Shown: in pieces, positions 9,481-18,495 of the stretch | How positions within the stretch are numbered: the first letter of the stretch is position 1 | Layout of the letters: the number at the start of each line of letters is the position of its first letter | NCBI RefSeq assembly: GCF_000385335.1 | Contig: NZ_ARWA01000001.1 | Span: 1,070,001 to 1,134,000 of the forward strand | Length of the DNA: 64,000 nt | Reading direction: 5' to 3' | Origin: Methyloferula stellata AR4 | GTDB taxonomy: Bacteria > Pseudomonadota > Alphaproteobacteria > Rhizobiales > Beijerinckiaceae | Program-made: the position numbers and the translations under genes | The notes under the pieces: model-generated | What the model was told of the DNA's origin: nothing | Seen by the model: the letters and a program-made list of their open reading frames with translations, nothing else | The model's database searches: none

Positions 9481-10806
9481 TCAGACCGCGATCTGCAAGC
9501 CTTCCGCGAAGCTCTTCATCCGGTCGCTCATGGACGCGGCGAGATCGTTCAGCTCGCGCACGAGATTGACGACCGAATCGACGCTCTCATTGGTTTCCGT
9601 GACGGCGGTCGCGACATTCTCGACAAAGGACGACATGGCAGCCGTGCCGGAAGCGGCCGAGCGCACATTGCGGGTGATCTCCTGCGTCGAGGCACCCTGC
9701 TCGTGAACCGCCGAGGCGATGATCATCGAAATATGTTCGACTTCATTGATCTTGCGGGCGATGAGGTCGATGGCCTGCACCGAGGTTTCGGTGGCGCCCT
9801 GCATATCGGCGATTAGGCCGGAGATTTCCTGCGTCGCTTTCGCGGTCTGGGTGGCAAGTGTCTTTACCTCTTGCGCAACGACGGCAAAGCCGCGGCCGGC
9901 CTCGCCCGCCCGGGCTGCTTCGATGGTCGCGTTGAGCGCGAGAAGATTGGTCTGGGCCGCGATTCTCGAAATCAGGCTCACGACATCGCCGACTCGGCGG
10001 GCCGCGGCGGATAGCCTTGCCATGCCGGCATTGGTCGCGACCGCTTCCGTCACCGCCTTTTGGACGACGGTTGTCGATTGCACGACCTGCTGGCTGATTT
10101 CCTCGATCGAGATCAGCAATTGTTCGGATGCATTGGCGACTGAAGACACGTCTCCGGCCGCATTGGCGGAAGCGATCTTGGCTTGGCTCGTGCCTTCGCT
10201 GGCATTGCGAGCCGTGAGGATCATGGTCTCGGAGGCCTCGGCCATGCGTTTCGCCATGGTGCCGAAACGCTTCATGGCGGCGGAAAGCTCGGCCGAGAAT
10301 TTCTCGATCCGCGTATGAATGGCGACTTCATGCACCAGTTTGGCTTCGCGGTCATCGCGCGCCTGGATCTCCTGAGCGAGCGCATTATTGGTCTTGACGG
10401 CGTCGCGCAGCACACCCAGCGATCTCGCGATCTGTCCGATCTCGTCGGACCGCTTGTCGCCACTGATCTCGATATTGGTATCGCCATTGGCAAGCTGCGT
10501 CATCTGGTGCGCGAGAGTCTCGATCGGCCTCGTCGTCGTGAAATGGATGACGGGCAAGGACACGCAGAGCACGACGATGCAGCTCAAGCCCAGTTCGATG
10601 AGCAGGCTGTTGGCGTAAGTGTCGGCCGCGTTTTCGAGGCGGCTTGCCTCGGCGACGATCCGATCGGGCGCGGCGATCGTGACCGCGTGTGCAAGATCAT
10701 GCAGGTTGACGACAGCGATATAGGCAGCGATGCCGAGGGCAAGCAGCAGCCCAAGGAAGAGAATTTGCCGCAGCGCAAGGCTCCGGCCAACTGATAAATT
10801 CGGCAT
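9481..10806 (-). CDS. Methyl-accepting chemotaxis protein
   Basis: A 441-residue membrane receptor that signals through CheA/CheW. Residues 12-33 (LRQILFLGLLLALGIAAYIAVV) and about 69-90 (LGLSCIVVLCVSLPVIHF) are membrane helices enclosing only about 35 periplasmic residues, so there is no room for a classical ligand domain. A HAMP linker follows (TTTRPIETLAHQMTQLANGD). The cytoplasmic hairpin has the highly conserved tip RIAAQTNLLALNATIEAARAGEAGRGFAVVAQEVK. Sensing may therefore be through the membrane, a partner, or the cytoplasmic domain. No che genes are in the window; its upstream gap of about 230 bp is shared with divergent gshB. Confidence 0.93.
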   Translation of the reverse strand: MPNLSVGRSLALRQILFLGLLLALGIAAYIAVVNLHDLAHAVTIAAPDRIVAEASRLENAADTYANSLLIELGLSCIVVLCVSLPVIHFTTTRPIETLAHQMTQLANGDTNIEISGDKRSDEIGQIARSLGVLRDAVKTNNALAQEIQARDDREAKLVHEVAIHTRIEKFSAELSAAMKRFGTMAKRMAEASETMILTARNASEGTSQAKIASANAAGDVSSVANASEQLLISIEEISQQVVQSTTVVQKAVTEAVATNAGMARLSAAARRVGDVVSLISRIAAQTNLLALNATIEAARAGEAGRGFAVVAQEVKTLATQTAKATQEISGLIADMQGATETSVQAIDLIARKINEVEHISMIIASAVHEQGASTQEITRNVRSAASGTAAMSSFVENVATAVTETNESVDSVVNLVRELNDLAASMSDRMKSFAEGLQIAV

Positions 10807-11036
10807 TGAACCACCTGATCGGTGTCTTTCGACCCGTATGGGGATGCCGAAAACCTAGCAGTACGCTCTTCACGGGAGGTTAACGCATGGCTTGGCGCAG
10901 CCTTCCGGCCGGGCTCGGCCGGGTTTCCATAGGCCTGCCCGCAGCGTAATCGGTGATATGATCAGGCTCTTCCGGATCGACCGATGCCGGCGGGGTGAAT
11001 GCAGCCGCGGTCTTGCCGCCTAAAACAGGGTTTTAC

Positions 11037-11990
11037 ATGTCGCTGACCGTCGCTGTGCAGATGGACCCGGTGGAAAAGATCAGGATCGCGGGCGATACGA
11101 CCTTTGCTTTGATGCTGGAGGCCGTGCGGCGCGGGCATCGGCTCCTCTATTACACGCCGGACCGGCTTTCGATGCGGGGCAGGGACGTCTTCGCCGAAGC
11201 GTCGCCAATCGAGGTGCGCGACATAGAAGGCGACCATTTCAGTCTGGGCACGCCCGAAATTGTCGACCTGTCGGGCGTCGATGTGGTGCTTCTCCGGCAA
11301 GATCCACCCTTCGATCTTGCCTATATCACCTCGACGCATCTTCTGGAGCAGCTTCAGCCGAAAGTGCTCGTCGTCAATGATCCGGCAAGCGTCCGCAATG
11401 CGCCGGAAAAGCTCTTCGTGATGAACTATCCCGAACTCATGCCGCCGACCTTGATCACCCGCAGCAAAGGCGCGATCGAAGCCTTCCGGGCCGAGCATGG
11501 CGAAGTCGTGATGAAGCCGTTGCATGGACATGGCGGCGCCTCGGTGTTCAAGGTCGGGCTTCAAGATCCGAATTTCGGCTCCCTCTTCGATCTTTTCTCC
11601 GTCACCTTTCGCGAGCCCTGGGTCGTGCAGCGGTTTCTCCCGGCCGTCGTCAAGGGCGATAAGAGGATCGTTCTTATCGATGGGGTGGCGGCCGGCGCCA
11701 TTAATCGCGTGCCGGCGGAAAACGATATCCGCTCGAATATGGTGCGCGGCGGTGCCGCCGCGGCGACGGAATTCACCCCGCGCGAACGCGAAATCTGCGA
11801 GACCATCGGGCCGGAACTGAAGCGCCGCGGCCTGCTTCTCGTCGGCATCGATGTGATCGACGGCTATTTGACGGAAATCAATGTCACCTCGCCGACCGGC
11901 ATAAGGGCCATCAAAAAGACCGGCGGCCCCGATCTCGCGGTCGCGGTCTGGGATGCGATCGAAGCGAAAAAGCGGGCGGCAGCGGCTTGA
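11037..11990 (+). CDS. gshB: Glutathione synthetase
   Basis: Catalyses the ATP-dependent addition of glycine to gamma-glutamylcysteine, the last step of glutathione synthesis, in the cytosol. The 317-residue ATP-grasp protein starts [15 protein letters not shown], the standard GshB N-terminus (QMDP + I), so the ATG at 11037 with ACAGGG upstream was preferred to the longer frame from 10995. Conserved blocks are [51 protein letters not shown] and the C-terminal [13 protein letters not shown]. It is followed by glnD 85 bp downstream, same strand, probably a separate unit. Confidence 0.96.
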   Translation: MSLTVAVQMDPVEKIRIAGDTTFALMLEAVRRGHRLLYYTPDRLSMRGRDVFAEASPIEVRDIEGDHFSLGTPEIVDLSGVDVVLLRQDPPFDLAYITSTHLLEQLQPKVLVVNDPASVRNAPEKLFVMNYPELMPPTLITRSKGAIEAFRAEHGEVVMKPLHGHGGASVFKVGLQDPNFGSLFDLFSVTFREPWVVQRFLPAVVKGDKRIVLIDGVAAGAINRVPAENDIRSNMVRGGAAAATEFTPREREICETIGPELKRRGLLLVGIDVIDGYLTEINVTSPTGIRAIKKTGGPDLAVAVWDAIEAKKRAAAA

Positions 11991-12075
11991 GACCTACCCG
12001 GGTGCTGAATTCGCCCCGATTCGTGCCATATGATAGACTATCGGGCACGCTGCGAGTGCGCCGGGACAGGTCACA

Positions 12076-14841
12076 GTGAACGTCCAGAATATCCATGCTT
12101 TCGACCGGTCGAGTCTGGCTGAGGCCATAGCGGCGCTCTACGCCGCGGGTGAGCCCCCGGCCGAGCTTCGCAAAGGGGTCATTGCGCTCTTCCGCAACGC
12201 CTTGGAGCAGGGCCATCAGATCGCGCGGGAGGCTTTGGAAGCCAAGCGCGGCGGGCTTGCCTGCGCGCGCTATCTTTCGCATGCCGAAGACGAGCTGATC
12301 CGCGCCATTCACGCCTATGTCGTGACCTATATACATCCGGCGCCCGATGCCGCGACGCAAAAGCGGCTGGTCATTGCCGCCGTCGGCGGCTACGGGCGCG
12401 GCACTCTGGCGCCCGGCTCCGACATTGATCTGCTCTTTCTGCTGCCGACCGAGGAGTCCAAATGGGGCGAGCGCGTGGTCGAGGCCATGCTCTATGTGCT
12501 GTGGGATCTGCGGCAGAAGGTCGGCCATTCGACACGTTCCATCGAGGATTGCCTCGCCCTGGCGCGCGAGGACATGACGATCCGCACCGCGCTTTTCGAG
12601 GCGCGGTTCATTCTCGGCGACGAAGTTCTGTTCGAGGACATGCGGACGCGGTTCGATCAGGAGATCGTCAGCAAGACGGCGATCGAATTCGTCACGGCCA
12701 AGCTTGCAGAGCGCGACCGCCGTCTTACGCAATCGGGCCGCACGCGCTATCTGGTCGAGCCCAATGTGAAGGAAGGCAAAGGCGGGCTGCGCGATCTCAA
12801 TACGTTGTTTTGGATCGCCAAATATGTCTATCGCGTGCGCACGACGGCCGAGCTCGTCGAGGCGGGCCTCTTCTCGCGGCAGGAATATCAGCTCTTCTGC
12901 CGCTGCGAGGAATTCCTCTGGCGCGTGCGCTGCCACATGCATTTCGTGACCGGCAGGGCGGAAGAACGGCTGAGCTTCGACCTGCAGCCGATCATGGCGG
13001 CCAGGCTCGGCTATTCGGCGCGGGCCGGTCTCGCCAGCGTCGAACGTTTCATGAAGCATTATTTCCTGGTGACGAAGGATGTCGGCAATCTGACGACGAT
13101 CCTTTGCGCCGCGCTCGAAGAACGCCAGACCATGCCCGAAGCGGTGATCGATCGCTTCGAGCGCCGGAGCACGCCACGCAAGAAGCGCGTCAACAGCCAA
13201 GACTTTGCCATCGAAAACGGCCGCGTGACGGTGACGAGACCGGATGTCTTCGAGCGCGACCCCGTCAATCTCATCAGGCTCTTCTGGATCGCGGATCGAA
13301 ACGGCGTCGCCATTCATCCAGACGCGACGCGGCTCGTCACTTTGTCGTTGAAACGGATCGATAATGAATTGCGCAGCGATCCCGCGGCCAATGCATTGTT
13401 TCTCGACATTCTCACGTCGCATCATGCGACCGAGGTCGTGCTCCGGCTGATGAACGAGGCGGGCGTGCTCGGCCGCTTCATTCCGGAGTTCGGCCGCGTC
13501 GTCGCCTTGATGCAATTCAACATGTATCATCATTTCACGGTCGACGAGCATCTGTTGCGGGCAGTCGGCGTGCTGGCCGATCTCGAGAGCCGGCGCAAGG
13601 TTGAGGATCATCCTCTCCCCAATGAAATCCTGTCGTCGCTTGCCGACCGGCGCGTCGTCTATCTCGCTTTGTTTCTGCATGATGTCGCCAAGGGCCGCGA
13701 GGAGGACCATTCGCTGGCCGGCATGGAAGTCGCGCTCAAGCTCGGCAAAAGACTTGGGCTTGATCCGGCCGAAACGGAAACGGTCGCCTGGCTCGTCGAA
13801 AACCATTTGCTGATGTCCGATACCGCGCAGCGCCGCGACTTGGCCGACCGCCGCACCATCGAGACTTTCGCGGCGACCGTGCAGACGCTCGAACGGCTGA
13901 AGATGCTTTTCATCCTGACGATTTGCGACATTCGCGCGGTCGGGCCGGGCGTCTGGAACGCCTGGAAGGGCGAACTTTTGCGGACGCTCTATTGGGAAAC
14001 CGAAGTGGTGCTGACCGGCGGCCATTCGGCGGTCAAACGCGACAGGCGGGTGGCGATGGCGCGCAAGGATCTACGGGAGGCCTTGCCCAATTGGTCGGAT
14101 CTGGATTTCGAGGCCTATGCGGCGCGCCATCAGCAGGCCTATTGGCTGAAGGTCGATCTCGCCCACAAGATCCAGCACGCCAAGCTTCTCAACATGACCG
14201 AGGTCGAGATGCCGGCGCCGATCACCGACATTGCGATCGATGCCGCGCGCGGCGTCACCGAATTGACTGTGATCGCGCCCGACCACCCGCGGCTTCTGTC
14301 GATCATCGCGGGGGCTTGCGCGGCATCCGGCGCCAATATCGTCGATGCGCAGGTCTTCACCACGGCGGACGGATTGGCGCTCGACACGATCTTCATTTCG
14401 CGCGCCTTCGACTTCGACGAAGACGAGTTGCGGCGCGCCAATAAGATCGCTTTGGCGATCGAGCGGTCTTTGCTCGGCGAAATCCGGCTGCAGGATGTGA
14501 TCGCTGGGCGCCGCGATCAGCGTCAGGAGCGCGGCAAAACCTTCCAGGTCCCGGCACGTGTCACGATCGACAATAATTTATCGAAGCGCTTCACGGTGGT
14601 CGAGGTCTCGGGGCTCGACCGGCCGGGTCTGCTCTTCGATTTGACGACGATTTTATCGAAACTCGAGCTCAACATCGGCTCCGCCCATATCGTCACATTC
14701 GGCGAAAAAGCGGCGGACGTTTTCTACGTCACGGACTTCCATGGCGCCAAGATTACCTCGGCCAGCCATAAAGCCGCGATCAGGCGCCGGATTCTCGAGA
14801 AATTCGAACCAGTTAACGAGTCTGAGGCCAAGGTGGCATGA
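12076..14841 (+). CDS. glnD: Bifunctional [protein-PII] uridylyltransferase/uridylyl-removing enzyme
   Basis: The glutamine sensor of nitrogen regulation: it uridylylates PII proteins when glutamine is low and removes UMP when it is high. The 921-residue order matches the family: nucleotidyltransferase motif GGYGRGTLAPGSDIDLLF with Asp116 and Asp118, a central linker, an HD hydrolase domain (LFLHDVAKG, His535-Asp536), and two C-terminal ACT domains beginning near residues 726 and 838 (TELTVIAPDHPRLLSIIAG; FTVVEVSGLDRPGLLFDLT). The start is GTG at 12076; the frame has no earlier plausible start. Neighbouring genes are unrelated. A short GATAG-A-CTATC palindrome lies just upstream, of unknown meaning. 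Confidence 0.97.
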   Translation: MNVQNIHAFDRSSLAEAIAALYAAGEPPAELRKGVIALFRNALEQGHQIAREALEAKRGGLACARYLSHAEDELIRAIHAYVVTYIHPAPDAATQKRLVIAAVGGYGRGTLAPGSDIDLLFLLPTEESKWGERVVEAMLYVLWDLRQKVGHSTRSIEDCLALAREDMTIRTALFEARFILGDEVLFEDMRTRFDQEIVSKTAIEFVTAKLAERDRRLTQSGRTRYLVEPNVKEGKGGLRDLNTLFWIAKYVYRVRTTAELVEAGLFSRQEYQLFCRCEEFLWRVRCHMHFVTGRAEERLSFDLQPIMAARLGYSARAGLASVERFMKHYFLVTKDVGNLTTILCAALEERQTMPEAVIDRFERRSTPRKKRVNSQDFAIENGRVTVTRPDVFERDPVNLIRLFWIADRNGVAIHPDATRLVTLSLKRIDNELRSDPAANALFLDILTSHHATEVVLRLMNEAGVLGRFIPEFGRVVALMQFNMYHHFTVDEHLLRAVGVLADLESRRKVEDHPLPNEILSSLADRRVVYLALFLHDVAKGREEDHSLAGMEVALKLGKRLGLDPAETETVAWLVENHLLMSDTAQRRDLADRRTIETFAATVQTLERLKMLFILTICDIRAVGPGVWNAWKGELLRTLYWETEVVLTGGHSAVKRDRRVAMARKDLREALPNWSDLDFEAYAARHQQAYWLKVDLAHKIQHAKLLNMTEVEMPAPITDIAIDAARGVTELTVIAPDHPRLLSIIAGACAASGANIVDAQVFTTADGLALDTIFISRAFDFDEDELRRANKIALAIERSLLGEIRLQDVIAGRRDQRQERGKTFQVPARVTIDNNLSKRFTVVEVSGLDRPGLLFDLTTILSKLELNIGSAHIVTFGEKAADVFYVTDFHGAKITSASHKAAIRRRILEKFEPVNESEAKVA

Positions 14842-14844
14842 TCG

Positions 14845-14873
14845 CTTGATTTTTTTGCCGCCGGACCTGATAT
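14845..14873 (+). promoter_or_regulatory. Possible heat-shock promoter of grpE
   Basis: CTTGAT (14845-14850) and CTGATAT (14867-14873) are separated by 16 bp and resemble the alphaproteobacterial sigma-32 pattern CTTG / CYTATNT with one mismatch in the -10 core. Placement 33 bp before grpE fits. Confidence 0.35.
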
Positions 14874-14906
14874 CCAGCGCATTCCTTTCCATAACCAGAT
14901 CAGATC

Positions 14907-15485
14907 ATGACTGAACCCAAGAAAGCGGAAAACGACATGGCGGAAGCTTTGGAACCGGGTCTTGCGCCGGAGGCTGGCGATCCTGCCGGCGAGCCGGATC
15001 CCTTCGTGGTCCTCGAAAAGCTCAAAGCCGAGAATGCTGATGCGAAGGACAAGCTTCTGCGCACTTTGGCGGAGATGGAAAATCTCCGGCGCCGGACGGA
15101 GCGCGAAATCGCCGATGCCAAGATTTATGGCGTCACGTCCTTCGCCCGCGACATGCTGGTCTTCGCCGATAACCTGACACGGGCCCTCGAAAACATACCG
15201 GCCGAGGTGCGCGAAAAAGCCGAACCGGCGGCCAAGGCCTTCATCGAAGGCATCGAGCTCACCCAAAAGGATTTCCTGTCGCGGCTGACCCGTCACGGGA
15301 TCAAGAAGCTCGAACCGCAGGGCGCCAAGTTCGACCCGAATATGCACGAGGCCCTGTTCGAAATCCCGGACGAGAGCGTGCCGGCAGGCACGGTCTTGCA
15401 GGTGGTCGAGGCGGGCTATGGGATCGGCGACCGGGTTTTGCGGCCGGCAAAGGTCGGGATCTCGAAAGGCGGCCCGAAAGGGTAA
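14907..15485 (+). CDS. grpE: Nucleotide exchange factor GrpE
   Basis: The co-chaperone that releases ADP from DnaK. The 192-residue protein has a long acidic, coiled-coil N-terminus (to about residue 60), the LLRTLAEMENLRRRTEREIADAK helix, and the C-terminal beta domain ending in EALFEIPDESVPAGTVLQVVEAGYGIGDRVLRPAKVGIS, a strong GrpE signature. Start ATG 14907. Its partners dnaK and dnaJ lie about 5-8 kb away on the opposite strand. A long dispersed palindrome follows the stop and may act as a 3' hairpin. Confidence 0.96.
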   Translation: MTEPKKAENDMAEALEPGLAPEAGDPAGEPDPFVVLEKLKAENADAKDKLLRTLAEMENLRRRTEREIADAKIYGVTSFARDMLVFADNLTRALENIPAEVREKAEPAAKAFIEGIELTQKDFLSRLTRHGIKKLEPQGAKFDPNMHEALFEIPDESVPAGTVLQVVEAGYGIGDRVLRPAKVGISKGGPKG

Positions 15486-15502
15486 TTTGAATCGATGGCG
15501 GT

Positions 15503-15667
15503 CCTTCTCCCTGTGGGAGAAGGTGCCCCGCGAAGCGGGGCGGATGAGGGGTTTCAATCCCTCAATTCTGTGATTGTAACCCCTCACCCGGCTTGCCATA
15601 GCCCGTTGCTTGCGACGGGCTGTGGCAACGCCCTTTGGCAAGCCACCCTCTCCCACAGGGAGAGGGT
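15503..15667. repeat. Dispersed palindromic repeat, family C
   Basis: A 165-bp element opening with CCTTCTCCCTGTGGGAGAAGG and closing with CCCTCTCCCACAGGGAGAGGG. Between them are the hairpins CCCCGC-GAA-GCGGGG and paired GGCTTGCCA / TGGCAAGCC segments with AGCCCGTTGC / GCGACGGGCT. It lies between convergent grpE and alkB and would form strong RNA structure in both transcripts. Confidence 0.8.
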
Positions 15668-15684
15668 AGGCGCGCTCGGTGCGT

Positions 15685-16332
15685 TTAACCCTCGCTCACC
15701 CGCCGCAGAGTGAGGTTGAACCGTCCGCCCTCGGGCAGAAGCGTCGATGAGCCGGGCAGGATGCGGTCGACGCCGTGGAAGGCGAGACGCGCCTCGCCGC
15801 CAAGCACGATCGCGTCGCCGGATTGGAGCTTGATCGTGCGCGTCTTATCGCGCCGGCTGCAGCCGCCGAAGCGGAAGAGACAGGTGTCGCCGAGCGACAG
15901 CGACACGACGGGCGCCTTCAGCGCAGTCTCGTCGCGATCCTGATGCAGCCCCATCTTGGCCGAGGACCCGTAATAATTGATGAGACAGGCCTGCGGCGGC
16001 TGCGGGTAATCTCCAAGCTCCCACCAAGCCTGTTCAGCGAGCGCCGGGATCGGCGGCCAGGGCCGTCCGGTTTGCGGATCGAGCGCCTCGTAGCGATAGC
16101 CCTTGTCGCGATCCGTGAACCAGCCAAGTTCGCCGCAATTGCTCATCTGAACCGACAGAGGCAAGCCGCTTTTCGGCATATGCGCGGTATAGAGCGGAGC
16201 CTCTGCGAGGCACGCGCGCAGATCGGCCAAAAGCGTTTCCTGCGCCGCCCGGTCGAGATAGCCGGGGACATAAAAAAGGCCGGGCTGCAAAAAGAAGCCC
16301 GGCTGTGTGCGATGCAATATGTCAGCCGTCAT
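15685..16332 (-). CDS. alkB: AlkB-type DNA/RNA repair dioxygenase
   Basis: A 2-oxoglutarate/Fe(II)-dependent dioxygenase that oxidatively removes methyl groups from 1-methyladenine and 3-methylcytosine. The 215-residue protein shows the iron facial triad His130-x-Asp132 (MGLHQDRDE) and His186 (AFHGVDR), and the 2-oxoglutarate clamp Arg204-x5-Arg210 (RFNLTLR). LINYYGSSAKMGLH and VVSLSLGDTCLFRFGG are typical AlkB strands. It starts only 3 bp after the response-regulator stop, so the two are almost certainly cotranscribed, here from an EcfG-type promoter at 16847-16871 and not from an adaptive-response (Ada) operon. Confidence 0.95.
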   Translation of the reverse strand: MTADILHRTQPGFFLQPGLFYVPGYLDRAAQETLLADLRACLAEAPLYTAHMPKSGLPLSVQMSNCGELGWFTDRDKGYRYEALDPQTGRPWPPIPALAEQAWWELGDYPQPPQACLINYYGSSAKMGLHQDRDETALKAPVVSLSLGDTCLFRFGGCSRRDKTRTIKLQSGDAIVLGGEARLAFHGVDRILPGSSTLLPEGGRFNLTLRRVSEG

Positions 16333-16335
16333 GCG

Positions 16336-16818
16336 CTAGGAGATAGGGTCATCGACCGGATGATTCAGGGTGTCGTCTGTGATTTCGCTCTCATTTTGCG
16401 CCAGCATCTGTTCGACGCGCGAGAGTTTCGCATCGGCCGCGAGGTCCAAGGGTTCGCCCCGTGCCGCCGCTTCGACGGCCTTAATGAGTTCGGCCGAGCG
16501 GGTGGCCTTGCCGACGATCGGCCAGGGTTCCGACGGGCTCTGCCCGCCCGGAATCTCGTCATAGGCGGTAAAGAGCGCGAAATTGACTTTGAGGTCGGGC
16601 AAATTCGCGCGAATAAGGCGGATGACCTCAAGTCCAGTCATATCCGGCATGGAATAATCGACGAGAACCAGATCGAAGGCCCGGTTGGCGGCGAGAATCG
16701 CCACCGCCGCGGCGCCGCTGCCCGCTGTCATGACGATGTGACCGGCTTCCTCGATTTCCTCGGCTACAACCTGACGCACGAGAAGATCGTCATCCACGAG
16801 AAGAATCTCGTAACGCAT
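16336..16818 (-). CDS. Orphan response regulator, receiver domain only
   Basis: A 160-residue CheY-like protein without an output domain. From the ATG at 16818 (MRYEILLVDDD) the acidic pocket is at residues 9-11, the phosphoacceptor Asp54 is in LVLVDYSMPDMTG, and a conserved Lys lies in IVGKAT near residue 104. The 40 residues after the receiver fold are helical and acidic, with no recognised domain. No histidine kinase is nearby. The gene follows an EcfG promoter by about 20 bp and is coupled to alkB. Single-domain receivers in alphaproteobacteria often tune the general stress response or cell-cycle phosphorelays; that role here is inferred from the promoter. Confidence 0.88.
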   Translation of the reverse strand: MRYEILLVDDDLLVRQVVAEEIEEAGHIVMTAGSGAAAVAILAANRAFDLVLVDYSMPDMTGLEVIRLIRANLPDLKVNFALFTAYDEIPGGQSPSEPWPIVGKATRSAELIKAVEAAARGEPLDLAADAKLSRVEQMLAQNESEITDDTLNHPVDDPIS

Positions 16819-16846
16819 GACAGTCTCCATGAGACCAACAAAGCTT

Positions 16847-16871
16847 AACGCGTTCTGGCCATCATGGTTCC
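16847..16871 (-). promoter_or_regulatory. EcfG (general stress sigma) promoter for response regulator-alkB
   Basis: On the minus strand GGAAC (16871-16867) and CGTT (16850-16847) are separated by exactly 16 bp, matching the alphaproteobacterial EcfG/RpoE2/SigT consensus GGAAC-N16/17-CGTT. The predicted start of transcription is about 20 nt before the ATG at 16818. Confidence 0.75.
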
Positions 16872-16881
16872 ACGCTACCCC

Positions 16882-17502
16882 TCAGGGCGCAAGAATTTCT
16901 TTGCTCTCGACGGTTGAGTCGGTTTTCAGCCGGTAAATGATCGGAATCCCGGTCGCCAGCTCGACCGTGGGGACCGTCTCGGGCGTCAATTGATCGAGCG
17001 CCATCACCAGCGAGCGCAGCGAATTGCCATGCGCGACGACGATGACCCGCTCGCCGCGCAGCACGCAGGGCAGGAGCGTCTGGCAATAATAGGTCAGAAC
17101 CCGGGCCACCGTGTCCTGCAGGCTTTCGCCGCCGGGTGGCGCCACGGCATAGGAGCGCCGCCAGATCAGGACCTGCTCCTCACCCCATTTCTGCCTTGCG
17201 TCATCCTTGTTGAGACCGGAGAGGTCGCCGTAATCGCGCTCGTTCAGCGCCGCATCGGTGATTGTCGGAATGCCAGGCGTGCCCAATTCGCCCAAAATGA
17301 GCTTCAGCGTGTCTTGCGCGCGGATGAGATTGGAGGTGAAGGCGCGATCGAAGCTGAGACCTTGCGCCTTGAGCACGTGCCCAGCGGCGCGGCCTTCTTC
17401 GATGCCTTGCGGCGTCAGCTCCGGGTCCCTCAGGCCGGTGAAGAGGTTGTTCTTGTTCCACTCGCTTTGGCCGTGCCTGACGAGCACGAGAATCCGTTCC
17501 AT
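16882..17502 (-). CDS. gpmA: 2,3-bisphosphoglycerate-dependent phosphoglycerate mutase
   Basis: Interconverts 3- and 2-phosphoglycerate in glycolysis/gluconeogenesis. The 206-residue protein begins [23 protein letters not shown] with the phosphohistidine at His10 in the RHG motif; [15 protein letters not shown] provides the catalytic Glu; and [13 protein letters not shown] has the second active-site His. The length is that of the short alphaproteobacterial GpmA form (about 206, against about 250 in E. coli). It lies between dapB and the response regulator on the same strand, 40 bp below dapB, so it may share the dapB transcript. Confidence 0.96.
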   Translation of the reverse strand: MERILVLVRHGQSEWNKNNLFTGLRDPELTPQGIEEGRAAGHVLKAQGLSFDRAFTSNLIRAQDTLKLILGELGTPGIPTITDAALNERDYGDLSGLNKDDARQKWGEEQVLIWRRSYAVAPPGGESLQDTVARVLTYYCQTLLPCVLRGERVIVVAHGNSLRSLVMALDQLTPETVPTVELATGIPIIYRLKTDSTVESKEILAP

Positions 17503-17542
17503 GTGTCTGTCCTTGATGGGGCGATCTATCGGGCCAGTCTTA

Positions 17543-18352
17543 TCAAGCGAGGTCCAAGACGTCGGTCATGGAATAAAGTCCGGGCTTGCGGGAGCGTCCC
17601 CACAGTGCGGCTTGGAGGGCGCCTCTCGCGAAGATGCGGCGATCCTCGGCTTTATGGGTGAGTTCGATGCGCTCGCCGGGGCCAGCGAAAATCACGCTGT
17701 GATCGCCGACGACGGTGCCGCCGCGCAGCGCGGCAAAACCGATCGCGCCTTTCTCGCGCACGCCAGTGTGGCCGTCGCGGCCGCGCACGGAATGATCGTC
17801 GAGCGGCACATCGCGCCCGCGCGCGGCGGAAGCGCCGAGCAAAAGTGCGGTACCAGAGGGTGCATCGACCTTCAAGCGATGGTGCATCTCGACGATCTCG
17901 ATGTCATAGTCGGGCCCGAGCGTGCGGGCGACCTTTTCGACAAGAGCCGCCAGAAGATTGACGCCAAGGCTCATATTGCCGGATTTGACGATCACGGCAT
18001 GGCGCGCCGCCGCGTCGAGCCGCGCCTGATCCTCAGGAGAAAACCCCGTTGTACCGATCACATGAACGATGCGGGCCTGGGCGGCGAGCCCGGCCATTTC
18101 GACGCTCGCCCGGGGCGAGGTAAAATCCAAAATACCGTCGGCGATCGAGGCCGCTTTCAAGGCGTCGCCGCTGATATCGACACCCATGCGGCCACATCCG
18201 GCGAGAAGCCCGGCATCCTGGCCGATCGCGATCGAATCCGGCTGTTCCAAAGCGGCGACGAGGCTCGCGCCTTCTGTCTCGTGAATCAATTGGACGAGGG
18301 CCCGGCCCATGCGTCCCGAAGCGCCGGCCACCACGAGCCGCATGTCGCTCAT
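17543..18352 (-). CDS. dapB: 4-hydroxy-tetrahydrodipicolinate reductase
   Basis: Reduces 4-hydroxy-tetrahydrodipicolinate with NAD(P)H in the diaminopimelate/lysine pathway. The 269-residue protein has the dinucleotide fold [10 protein letters not shown] (10-19), the DFTSP loop, GTTGFS (100-105), [10 protein letters not shown] and the substrate motif [15 protein letters not shown] with His157, His158 and Lys161. Start ATG 18352. gpmA follows closely downstream. A dispersed palindrome (18390-18434) lies between it and pyrF, so it probably has its own promoter. Confidence 0.97.
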   Translation of the reverse strand: MSDMRLVVAGASGRMGRALVQLIHETEGASLVAALEQPDSIAIGQDAGLLAGCGRMGVDISGDALKAASIADGILDFTSPRASVEMAGLAAQARIVHVIGTTGFSPEDQARLDAAARHAVIVKSGNMSLGVNLLAALVEKVARTLGPDYDIEIVEMHHRLKVDAPSGTALLLGASAARGRDVPLDDHSVRGRDGHTGVREKGAIGFAALRGGTVVGDHSVIFAGPGERIELTHKAEDRRIFARGALQAALWGRSRKPGLYSMTDVLDLA

Positions 18353-18389
18353 CCGCGCTCCTTATTTCAACGCATGGTCTTAAATTCCC

Positions 18390-18434
18390 GCATGATCTTT
18401 AGTCCGAAAAGTCTCCAACTTTTCGGGATCATGC
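18390..18434. repeat. Dispersed palindromic repeat, family D copy 2
   Basis: GCATGATC...GATCATGC with inner arms CCGAAAAGT / ACTTTTCGG. The same architecture and most of the sequence recur at 4641-4683. Confidence 0.75.
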
Positions 18435-18495
18435 TTCGAGACCACCTCTGTCTATAAAGGGCGGAGCCGATATTTGAAAGGCTGGGACTCTTCGC

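Noticed and set aside
11911-14025. 704-codon open frame on the minus strand
   Set aside because: Antisense to glnD, which has full domain support; the antisense product is rich in His/Arg/Asp with no family, as expected from GC-rich codon bias.
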